This document shows positions 18,801-26,663 of a stretch of 64,000 nucleotides of DNA, one piece after another. Within the stretch, counting starts at the first letter, position 1; each line of letters opens with the position of its first letter. A model generated the notes under the pieces. It searched no databases. It was not told the origin of the DNA and saw only the letters and a list, made by a program, of their open reading frames with translations. This DNA comes from Butyrivibrio sp. NC2007 (GTDB taxonomy: Bacteria > Bacillota > Clostridia > Lachnospirales > Lachnospiraceae): contig NZ_ATWY01000001.1 in assembly GCF_000421405.1 (NCBI RefSeq), positions 1 to 64,000 on the forward strand. The letters are read 5' to 3'. The position numbers and the translations under genes were made by a program.

Positions 18801-18885
18801 GGGAGGAGGGGTCGATTAGTGGGGAGCCAATCGACCCGGTATGAAAAAAGTTTTGTTGGGGGAGTCAGAAGTTTGTTACTTCTGA
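18801..18885. repeat. Structured element, copy 2 (possible small RNA)
   Basis: This has the same layout as copy 1. GGGAGGAGGG is followed by a hairpin with GGGTCGATT (18809-18817) and AATCGACCC (18829-18837) around the same TGGGGAG loop. The identical GGTATGAAAAAAG and TTTTGTTGGGGGAG linker comes next, then hairpin TCAGAAG/CTTCTGA (18865-18885). On the minus strand, TTGTCC and TATTAA (17-nt spacing, 18890-18918) would start a transcript at the outer edge of the second hairpin, and the 18764 terminator would end it. Confidence 0.75.
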
Positions 18886-18889
18886 TATG

Positions 18890-18918
18890 TTAATATCTTA
18901 CTTGCTAAATTTGGACAA
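18890..18918 (-). promoter_or_regulatory. Possible minus-strand promoter for structured element copy 2
   Basis: On the minus strand TTGTCC (18913-18918) and TATTAA (18890-18895) are 17 nt apart, each matching 4 of 6 consensus bases. The predicted start (about 18883) coincides with the base of the element's outer hairpin. Copy 1 has a TATATA at the matching place but no clear -35. Confidence 0.4.
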
Positions 18919-18969
18919 ATTATGGACGATTTATAAAGAAAACATAAAGTAATTCGAAATAATAAATAA

Positions 18970-19000
18970 TTGTCTAACGATATATAGTATAATTTATAAT
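18970..19000 (+). promoter_or_regulatory. Possible promoter of the cbiD-like gene
   Basis: TTGTCT (18970-18975) precedes two overlapping -10-like boxes, TATAAT at 18988 and TATAAT at 18995. Spacing is 12 or 19 nt, neither ideal. The start of transcription is therefore uncertain. Confidence 0.35.
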
Positions 19001-19037
19001 ATAACTATAGGACATCATCGATTGCGAGGGGATTTGT

Positions 19038-20243
19038 ATGGACAGGTTTTCTGCAAGAGACATGGGATTTTCGCTAAGTCAGATAACTTCGGGAGATTGC
19101 GCTGCTGCAGCTGCAAGAGCTGCTGCTGCGGATCTTATCTTTAAGATTAACAATGAAAATGTAACGATAAATCATTCACACGGTGCTTCAAGGACCTATA
19201 TGTTGCAGCGCGTAGATGATAAGTGTGACAATGACCAGTCTGAGTATGTGGCCCTGATGGAGGGAGGAATGGCTCCCGATATCAGAGAAAGAGCCAACAT
19301 TCATGTATGTGTTTCCAGGATCAAAGATATAAATGAAACTGCAGATAACTCTCATATAGACCTTCGCTATCCAAATCTCTTTTTACGAGGCGGAGAAGGC
19401 ATTGGAACTGCAGCTGTAGATATGAACGGAATAAAGAAAGGTCAGCCTCTTATCGAGAAGGAGTGCAGAGCGCTGATATTTGACGCAGTTGCTGATGTGT
19501 GCGAGGCTTCAGACGGTTATCAGCTTCTGATGATAACGGTATCCTGTCCTGAAGGAATGATGATTGCTGCCAAACAGGCAATGGGACAGAGTGCATTCTC
19601 GGGCGGAATAACCATTATGGGCAGCTACGGACGCATTCCTCCAATCCATATGAGGGAGATTTCCAATTCCATCGATGAGCAGATACGTTTCCAGACGAGG
19701 CAGGGCATCAGATCAATTCTGGTAAGTCCCGGAAGATACTGCGCAGACAAGATAAATCAAAGCCTGCATGTTGACCTCAAGACCAGTATTTTCTGCTATA
19801 ACTTCCCAGGAGAAGCAATTGATGAAGCGGTTGCTGAGGGAGTACAGAACTTCCTTCTTGTAGGAAATGCAGGCAAGCTGGTTAAACTCGCTGCAGGCAT
19901 CATGAATACCAATTCATCCGCTTCGGATGCAAGGAGAGAGATTTTTGCAGCGCATGTAGCCCTTGTTGGCGGAACTTCCGCTCAAGCCAAGACTTTGATG
20001 GGCTGTGTAACTGTCGATGAGATGTTATCTCTTTTAGATAAATGGGGACTTCGAGACATGGTTATGCAGAGCATAATGGTTCAGATAGAAAACAGCGTCA
20101 GAAGAAGGTGCCGTGGAAAGATGCAGTTTGGAGTTGCACTGTTTTCCGAACAATTTGGGCTATTGGGTCAGACCTCGGATACAAGAAATGTCCTGATGAA
20201 AGTTTCTCAGGAACAATATGCATTGTCACTTAAGATGAAATAA
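19038..20243 (+). CDS. CbiD-like protein (cobalt-precorrin-5B C1-methyltransferase family)
   Basis: 401 aa. CbiD hallmarks are visible: an N-terminal SGDCAAAAARAAAADL in place of the usual YTTGTCAAAAAKAA, the central GGITIMGSYGRIPPIHMREI, and the C-terminal NFLLVGNAGKLVKLAAGIMNT. CbiD methylates C1 in anaerobic cobalamin synthesis. It is slightly longer than usual and its N-terminal motif is altered. No other cobalamin gene is near. Either the pathway is scattered or this is a divergent paralogue. GAGGGGAT precedes the ATG. glgA follows without a visible terminator. Confidence 0.75.
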   Translation: MDRFSARDMGFSLSQITSGDCAAAAARAAAADLIFKINNENVTINHSHGASRTYMLQRVDDKCDNDQSEYVALMEGGMAPDIRERANIHVCVSRIKDINETADNSHIDLRYPNLFLRGGEGIGTAAVDMNGIKKGQPLIEKECRALIFDAVADVCEASDGYQLLMITVSCPEGMMIAAKQAMGQSAFSGGITIMGSYGRIPPIHMREISNSIDEQIRFQTRQGIRSILVSPGRYCADKINQSLHVDLKTSIFCYNFPGEAIDEAVAEGVQNFLLVGNAGKLVKLAAGIMNTNSSASDARREIFAAHVALVGGTSAQAKTLMGCVTVDEMLSLLDKWGLRDMVMQSIMVQIENSVRRRCRGKMQFGVALFSEQFGLLGQTSDTRNVLMKVSQEQYALSLKMK

Positions 20244-20303
20244 GATATTCTATTATTATATAAATTAGTTAAATATTCTGCATAGGTTAGGAGATGACAG
20301 CTA

Positions 20304-21749
20304 ATGAAAAACATCCTGTTTGTGGCTTCAGAAGGAGTACCTTTTATTAAGACAGGCGGACTTGCCGACGTTGTGGGATCACTTCCCAAGAATATCGACA
20401 AGAGATACTTTGATGTAAGGGTTATTTTGCCTTTATATAAGTGCATCAATCAGCAGATGAAGGATAAGATGGAGTACGTATCCAACTTCTACATGGATTT
20501 CCATTGGAAGAATGAGTACGTAGGTATCTTTAAGGCTGAGGTTGATGGTATTAAATATTACTTCATCGACAATGAATTCTATTTCAATGGCATGAAGCCT
20601 TATTGTGATGATGTTATCTTTGAGATTGAGAAGTTCGCTTACTTCTCAAAGGCTGCGCTGTCAATTCTTCCGGCAATTGATTTCAGACCTGACATCATTC
20701 ACTGTCACGACTGGCAGACAGGCCTTATCCCTGTTTACCTCAAAGAGAGATTCCAGGGCAGTGAGTTCTACAGAGGAATCAAGGCCATCATGACCATCCA
20801 CAACCTGAAGTTCCAGGGCAAGTGGGATATTAAGAAGGTTCAGGAGATCACAGGACTTCCGGATTACTACTTCACACCGGATAAACTGGGACTTTACAAG
20901 GATGCCAACCTCCTTAAGGGCGGTATCGTATATGCAGATGCCATTACAACAGTTAGTAAGGCCTATGCTGAGGAGATCAAGACTGAGTTCTACGGCGAAG
21001 AGCTTGACGGACTGTTAAGAGCAAGGGCTAATGACCTTCGAGGCATTGTCAACGGTATTGACTACGATGAGTTCAATCCTGAGACAGACCAGTATATACC
21101 TTACAAGTACAATGCGATCAACTTCCGTAAGGAGAAGGTTAAGAATAAACGTGCTCTTCAGAAAGAGCTTGGCCTTAAGGAAGATGACAAGATGATGATG
21201 ATCGGTATCGTTTCAAGACTTACCGACCAGAAGGGATTTGACCTCATCAACTACGTTCTCGATGAGCTCTGCCAGGATGCGATCCAGCTGGTAGTTCTTG
21301 GAACAGGTTCTGAGCAGTACGAGAATTCCTTCAGACACTTTGACTGGAAGTACAATGATAAGGTTTCTGCCAATATCTACTATTCAGAGCCTATGTCACA
21401 CAAGATATATGCAGCATCTGATGTGTTCCTGATGCCTTCGCTCTTTGAGCCCTGCGGACTTTCACAGCTCATGGCTCTCAGATACGGAACTATTCCGATT
21501 GTAAGACAGACCGGTGGTCTTATCGATACCGTTGAGCCTTACAACAAGTTTGAGGGAACAGGAACAGGCTTCGGCTTCCTTAACTACAACGCTCATGAGA
21601 TGCTTGGTACCATCCGTGAAGCTGAGCATGTTTACTATGATCAGAAGCGCGAATGGAACAAGATGATCGACAGAGCAATGGCTGTGGACTTCTCATGGAA
21701 GGTTTCCGCAGAAAAATATCAGGAGATGTACGACTGGCTCAGGCCATAA
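20304..21749 (+). CDS. glgA: Glycogen synthase (GT5)
   Basis: 481 aa, standard length. The N-terminal ADP-glucose loop is KTGGLADVVGSLP, and the C-terminal GT-B domain has the catalytic-site element EPCGLSQLMALRYG. It extends alpha-1,4-glucan from ADP-glucose. AGGAGATG precedes the ATG. Other glg genes are not in the window. It may be cotranscribed with the upstream cbiD-like gene, since the 60-nt gap has no terminator. Confidence 0.95.
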   Translation: MKNILFVASEGVPFIKTGGLADVVGSLPKNIDKRYFDVRVILPLYKCINQQMKDKMEYVSNFYMDFHWKNEYVGIFKAEVDGIKYYFIDNEFYFNGMKPYCDDVIFEIEKFAYFSKAALSILPAIDFRPDIIHCHDWQTGLIPVYLKERFQGSEFYRGIKAIMTIHNLKFQGKWDIKKVQEITGLPDYYFTPDKLGLYKDANLLKGGIVYADAITTVSKAYAEEIKTEFYGEELDGLLRARANDLRGIVNGIDYDEFNPETDQYIPYKYNAINFRKEKVKNKRALQKELGLKEDDKMMMIGIVSRLTDQKGFDLINYVLDELCQDAIQLVVLGTGSEQYENSFRHFDWKYNDKVSANIYYSEPMSHKIYAASDVFLMPSLFEPCGLSQLMALRYGTIPIVRQTGGLIDTVEPYNKFEGTGTGFGFLNYNAHEMLGTIREAEHVYYDQKREWNKMIDRAMAVDFSWKVSAEKYQEMYDWLRP

Positions 21750-21761
21750 CAGTTTTTCTAA

Positions 21762-23423
21762 ATGGATAGTAACAAGACAAGCGAAAACTCTAAAAAAGGA
21801 CTATTTGTACAGGCCGGGATTCTTGCTATTGCAGGCGTGATATCAAGAATTATCGGCCTGCTTTACAGAAGCCCACTCACAGCTGTTATCGGAGATGAAG
21901 GTAACGGCTATTACTCGACGGCTTATAATTTTTATAGCATCGTCCTTCTTATTTCTTCTTATAGTATTCCGTCAGCTATTTCCAAGATCCTTTCAGGCAA
22001 ACTGGCAGTAAAAGAATATAGAAACGCCCATAAGATATTCAGGGCAGCTCTGGTCTATGTTTCAATCGTAGGCCTTTTAGGCGCACTGATTCTTTTCTTT
22101 GGCGCAGACTTCCTTGTTGTGGGACGAAGTGCGACTGTCCTTAGGTTCTTTGCACCCACAATTTTCTTCTTTGGATTCTTAGGTGTTCTTAGAGGTTATT
22201 TCCAGGCTCACAGAACCATGGTGCCAACATCAATTTCCCAGCTGGTGGAGCAGGTCTTTAACGCTATAGTAAGTATTACCGGCGCTGTTATACTGACCGG
22301 AATGGTGGGCGAAGGCGACCCATCTAAAAGAGCTGTCTACGGAGCTATAGGTAGTGCCCTGGGAACAGGTTCAGGCGTTCTGGTTGCTTTGATCTTTATG
22401 TTTGTTGTCTATAAGTTTAACAGCAGCAATATTCATAGAAGAATTGAGAGCGATGAGAGCGAGGATATGGGCTATGGTCAGGCTTTCTTGTTGATTCTGA
22501 TGGTCGTTACGCCTTTTATCCTGAGCACTTTTATTTATAATGTATCAACAACGCTGAACTCAACCTTCTTTACAAGAATTCTTATAAATGTAAAGGGAAT
22601 GGAAGAGAGCACTGTGGCCTATCAATACGGAATCTTTTCCAGTAAGGCCATGGTCATCACAAACCTTCCGATTGCTCTTGCAAGCGCAGCTGCAGCTGCC
22701 ATGATTCCCGAGATATCCGCGACTCTTGCTAAGGATGGCATGGATGAGGCGGCCAAAACTGTAGCGAGGGTCAACAGAGTTATTCTGATGATCTCTATTC
22801 CTTGCGCTGTAGGACTATTTGCACTGGCTAAACCTGTCATGATGATACTGTTCCCACAGAAGGCTTCTCTTGATGAGGCGTCGATGCTTCTGATGTTCCT
22901 TGCAATAACTGTTGTATTCTATTCGCTTTCAACTGTGACTAATGCTGTTCTGCAGGGAATTGGCAAGGTGTATATTCCTGTAATAAATGCCGGTATATCA
23001 CTGATTGTTCAGGCAGCTTTACTGGTTTTATTGCTTCTGTATACTAATCTGAACGATATAGCGCTTTGTATCGTGACAATCACATATTCACTGATGATGT
23101 GCGTTCTCAATAACTTCTTTATGAAGAGAAGCCTGGATGTTGCTACGGATATTAAAAAGACCTTTGTACTTCCGGCATTTTCTGCAATAGTCATGGGTGC
23201 TGTAGCTTACGGAATTCATTTTGTGTTTATGCTATTGCTCGGACATCTTGAAAGAGGAGAATATTTTATTAATCTTATTGCAACAATGGTCGCAGTTGTA
23301 GCTGCTGTGGTGGTTTATTTTACAGTTTTGATCAAGAGCGGAGGTGCTTCAGAGGAGGATATCAAGCGTTTTCCGAAAGGCGCAAGTATAGCAAGAATAC
23401 TAAAGAAATTTAAAATATTATAG
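21762..23423 (+). CDS. Lipid-linked oligosaccharide flippase-like protein (MurJ/SpoVB/YtgP group)
   Basis: 553 aa with about 14 membrane segments. The opening, GLFVQAGILAIAGVISRIIGLLYRSPLTAVIGDEGNGYYSTAYNFY, is typical of the MOP-superfamily polysaccharide/SpoVB-type flippases. Members move lipid-linked glycans across the membrane, including lipid II for MurJ-type members. The exact substrate cannot be read here. The gene starts 12 nt after glgA with no clear ribosome site, so translation may depend on glgA. Confidence 0.85.
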   Translation: MDSNKTSENSKKGLFVQAGILAIAGVISRIIGLLYRSPLTAVIGDEGNGYYSTAYNFYSIVLLISSYSIPSAISKILSGKLAVKEYRNAHKIFRAALVYVSIVGLLGALILFFGADFLVVGRSATVLRFFAPTIFFFGFLGVLRGYFQAHRTMVPTSISQLVEQVFNAIVSITGAVILTGMVGEGDPSKRAVYGAIGSALGTGSGVLVALIFMFVVYKFNSSNIHRRIESDESEDMGYGQAFLLILMVVTPFILSTFIYNVSTTLNSTFFTRILINVKGMEESTVAYQYGIFSSKAMVITNLPIALASAAAAAMIPEISATLAKDGMDEAAKTVARVNRVILMISIPCAVGLFALAKPVMMILFPQKASLDEASMLLMFLAITVVFYSLSTVTNAVLQGIGKVYIPVINAGISLIVQAALLVLLLLYTNLNDIALCIVTITYSLMMCVLNNFFMKRSLDVATDIKKTFVLPAFSAIVMGAVAYGIHFVFMLLLGHLERGEYFINLIATMVAVVAAVVVYFTVLIKSGGASEEDIKRFPKGASIARILKKFKIL

Positions 23424-23480
23424 TTTCTTTATACTTTTGAAAAAAATACAAAAAAATTACAAAAAAAATATAAATTATGA

Positions 23481-23510
23481 TGGACATTATGATTGATATA
23501 ATATTACAAT
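23481..23510 (+). promoter_or_regulatory. Promoter in front of the surface-protein leader
   Basis: TGGACA (23481-23486) and TACAAT (23505-23510) are 18 nt apart. An alternative -10, TATAAT, lies at 23497-23502. Either would start transcription just before or within the terminator hairpin at 23511. Confidence 0.45.
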
Positions 23511-23555
23511 AAGGTGTGAAAAAAATTCATAAAAATTTCACATCTTATTTTTTTC
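23511..23555 (+). terminator. Terminator-like hairpin in the leader of the surface protein
   Basis: AAGGTGTGAAA (23511-23521) pairs with TTTCACATCTT (23536-23546), one G-T pair included, followed by a T-rich run to 23554. It ends only 8 nt before the AGGAGGAGG ribosome site, which leaves no room for a promoter behind it. It is thus either an attenuator of the surface-protein gene or an inefficient end for the flippase transcript. Confidence 0.6.
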
Positions 23556-23575
23556 TTATGTAGGAGGAGGATTGT

Positions 23576-26500
23576 ATGTTGAAGAAATGCAATAGAATTT
23601 TGGCTTTTCTTCTGGCTCTGGTTCTTGTAATCACAACTTTTAAAAGTGATTTCAACGGCTTAAGAGTATTTGCCGGTGAAGAAGATGCAATCACCGTTGA
23701 TGCTCCGGAGACAGATGAAGTTGGAGAAAAGAAAGAGGAAGAGAAAGAAGAGACGGAGCTTCCACCAATCTTTGTCAAAACTGATGAAGTCCCGGTAGAA
23801 TCGGTTGTTCCAGTAACTGTTTTGACAGCTGATGAAGTTAAGCCTGCTGAGACTATTATTAATGATCCTGATGCTGTAAAGGACAATACTAAGGATGGCC
23901 AGGGCGAAGAAGGCACTGTTAAAGATGAAAAGGCTGATGCAGATAATGCTGATAAAAAGCCTGTTGAAGGTGAAACTAGTCAGGCAGTGAATGCAGAAAA
24001 CGATTCAGCAAATATGTTTGAGGCTACTATTAAGTTTTCATATGTCGATGCCAATGGCGAAACAAATAAAGAAGTCAAAACTGTTTCCTGGGATGCTGAT
24101 GAAGATGGTGAAAAATATGATTACACTTTACCTTCATTTAATGAAATCTTTAAAAACGTAAGTTTTGAAGATCAGACCTTTGACGGATGGGAAGATGAAA
24201 ATAACCAATCTCTGGAAGTATTGACTTTAAATAATGCTGATTACAGAGAAGTTACTGCTACTTGGAAAAAGGCTGAAGAATCTAACGAAGAAGGATTCGA
24301 TGTAGAAGAAAATAAGGTTGATATAGACGTATTTGTAAGGAATAGTACAAATGACGTTACAGAAAAAGAATTTAAAAAGCTTTTAGGTCTGGAAGAAGCT
24401 AACGAAGGCCAGTATGCTATTGGTAGCGCAAGCATTTCTGAGGAATTTGTTAAGGCTGAAGCTTCTGATAACGATACTGTCAAAGGTATTTTTACAGAAC
24501 TCAATACAGACGGTCTTAATGCAAATGCAAATAATACTGTTGCTGATAATGTCGATAAGCTGACTTTTGATTATATTATTGTGAATACTGAGGAAGCAGG
24601 ATATCAGCTTGTTATTAATATCTCTGATATTGATACGAAGACAGTTACTTTTATAGCTCGTTATTTTGAAAATAAAGATAGCGAATTTATAGAAAGAACT
24701 ATTGGAGAAATTAAGTATTTACCAGGAAATGATGTTCACGCTTCTGACTCAAATGCTCTGATCGCATATAAGAAGACTTTTAAAGGTGTAGTATATGCGG
24801 TAAATGCTATATTCACATTAAATGGTGAGGATGCTGAAGACTACGTCGGATTTAGTAATATACAAGAAGACAAGACTGTATATGTTAAGTATCTGCCATT
24901 AAATCTGGAAGGAGATATTGTTGATGCATATTTCTTCCTGTTAAAGCGTGGAGAGACACTTATATTTACTGAAGATGACCCATTAGGCGAGGATCATCAG
25001 CCTGACAATGGTTATTTCCCTGAAGGTTCAGGCTACTGGGCAGGTTATGCAAAGAATATTGATTCAGAAGAACTTGCTGATAAGATAACATATCCAAAGC
25101 CTGATGATTACGATTACAAGGCTATTTTTGATTGGTATAACGGTATTAACCAGAGCGAAATCGGTTTTGGATTTAAATCGGGAACAACTTCAAGAATTCA
25201 GGAACACCTTGATGCTGATTATAATGCTTATCTTGATGCTGATGATGAGCGTTTCACTTTGGATGATATTAGATGGTATGTCTATAAGAGTGAAAGAGCA
25301 GCCGCAGTTGCGAATCATATTGATGGATATGTTACCGCTTATGTAACTTATGATTCAAACTACTTCGATACTAAGGATGAAGATCAGACAAGAATTAAAG
25401 ATGCAAAGATAAAGGTTGATGATAAAACTGCAGTCAAAGACAACATGTTTACATCATACCCTTATAAATTCATCGGATGGAACACAGAAAGAGATGGCTC
25501 CGGAACAGCATATTCAGCTACTGATGAAATTGTAGTTGATAAGAAGATTGTTCTTTACGCACAGTGGGAAAAAGCAAAGAAGTACAAGATAAAGATTCAG
25601 GTTGATGCTGATGGCAAGCAATTAGATGTTGTAGAAAAATACAGTGGTATATATTTTACAAATGATCTTAATGTAAATGTTAAAGCTGAAATGCTTGGAC
25701 ATGATGTCGACCAGAATAATACAAATGGCGTCTTTTTCAGAAAGGCAGTTTCTGACTTTGTAAATAAGGTTCTTAGTCTTGGAACACTGGTTGTATATGC
25801 TGCTGATGAAGATGCAGATAATAACAAGAGAGTTGTAGACCCTGTGACTGAGCTCATCGATGGGTTGGATGTAACTGTTGAAGGACTTTATACTACCGGT
25901 GGAAAGGGCTTGAATGTAGGTAATTATCCTGTAGATCTTCATTATGATGAGCTTAAAATTACTACCAAGGTAGATGGTAGTGATGTTGACGTCAAGGATT
26001 TATTCGAAGTAGAAGTTGAGCTGAAAAATGGTGAAGAAACTAAGACCATTTCTATTACAGAAGCTGAAATGAAAGAAACCACCAAGATTGCTAATCTTGA
26101 GATTGTTAAGAGAAATGTTGTTCTTACATCAGGCAGCGATAGTAAGGTTTACGACGGAACTCCTCTTACAAAGGATGGCGTAAGCGTTTCAGGTGATGGA
26201 TGGGCAAATGGAAAAGAAAGAGGTCAGGAAGGCGCTACATATAACGTAACCGGATCTCAGACGGCAGTTGGTAGTAGTAGTAATCCGTTTACTTACACTC
26301 TTAAGAGTGAGAATACTTTTGCCGGTAACTATAACATCACAACTAATTTTGGAACACTTACTGTTACACCGCCTAGAAGTGATGATAATCCTCCGCCAGA
26401 TGATCCGCCTACAATAACACCTCCTACAGAAGGTCAGGTTCTTGGTGCAACAAGACCGGTTGACGGAGCAGCAGTCCTTGGTGCAAGAAGAGGACGTACA

Positions 26501-26602
26501 GAGGATTCTACCGATACTTTTGGAAGAATAATTACAATTATCGTAGCAGCTGCTATCGGCTTCACAATGGTATTCATTAAAAGAAAGACAAAAGAAGAAT
26601 AA
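23576..26602 (+). CDS. Large secreted surface protein with InlB-like repeat and C-terminal anchor
   Basis: 1008 aa. A signal peptide (about 1-32, ending FAG) is followed by an acidic linker and several beta-rich modules. Near residues 630-665 is an InlB/Flg_new-type unit (FIGWNTERDGSGTAYS...LYAQWEK). Near 850-935 is a domain beginning SKVYDGTPLT, common in surface proteins of this bacterial family. A Pro-rich spacer leads to VLGATR (955-960) and VLGARR (967-972), then one membrane segment (about 983-1001) and the tail KRKTKEE. No LPxTG motif is present. An adhesin or wall-attached role is inferred. AGGAGGAGG precedes the ATG. Confidence 0.8.
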   Translation: MLKKCNRILAFLLALVLVITTFKSDFNGLRVFAGEEDAITVDAPETDEVGEKKEEEKEETELPPIFVKTDEVPVESVVPVTVLTADEVKPAETIINDPDAVKDNTKDGQGEEGTVKDEKADADNADKKPVEGETSQAVNAENDSANMFEATIKFSYVDANGETNKEVKTVSWDADEDGEKYDYTLPSFNEIFKNVSFEDQTFDGWEDENNQSLEVLTLNNADYREVTATWKKAEESNEEGFDVEENKVDIDVFVRNSTNDVTEKEFKKLLGLEEANEGQYAIGSASISEEFVKAEASDNDTVKGIFTELNTDGLNANANNTVADNVDKLTFDYIIVNTEEAGYQLVINISDIDTKTVTFIARYFENKDSEFIERTIGEIKYLPGNDVHASDSNALIAYKKTFKGVVYAVNAIFTLNGEDAEDYVGFSNIQEDKTVYVKYLPLNLEGDIVDAYFFLLKRGETLIFTEDDPLGEDHQPDNGYFPEGSGYWAGYAKNIDSEELADKITYPKPDDYDYKAIFDWYNGINQSEIGFGFKSGTTSRIQEHLDADYNAYLDADDERFTLDDIRWYVYKSERAAAVANHIDGYVTAYVTYDSNYFDTKDEDQTRIKDAKIKVDDKTAVKDNMFTSYPYKFIGWNTERDGSGTAYSATDEIVVDKKIVLYAQWEKAKKYKIKIQVDADGKQLDVVEKYSGIYFTNDLNVNVKAEMLGHDVDQNNTNGVFFRKAVSDFVNKVLSLGTLVVYAADEDADNNKRVVDPVTELIDGLDVTVEGLYTTGGKGLNVGNYPVDLHYDELKITTKVDGSDVDVKDLFEVEVELKNGEETKTISITEAEMKETTKIANLEIVKRNVVLTSGSDSKVYDGTPLTKDGVSVSGDGWANGKERGQEGATYNVTGSQTAVGSSSNPFTYTLKSENTFAGNYNITTNFGTLTVTPPRSDDNPPPDDPPTITPPTEGQVLGATRPVDGAAVLGARRGRTEDSTDTFGRIITIIVAAAIGFTMVFIKRKTKEE

Positions 26603-26619
26603 GCCTACTACATAAAAGA

Positions 26620-26660
26620 AAGACGTCTGGCCGCTTTGGCGGTCAGGCGTCTTAGTTTTA
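26620..26660. terminator. Bidirectional terminator between convergent genes
   Basis: A 15-bp stem (26620-26634 with 26639-26653, two G-T pairs) around a TTTG loop is flanked by A/T runs on both sides. It serves both the surface-protein gene and rqcH. Confidence 0.75.
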
Positions 26661-26663
26661 GTA

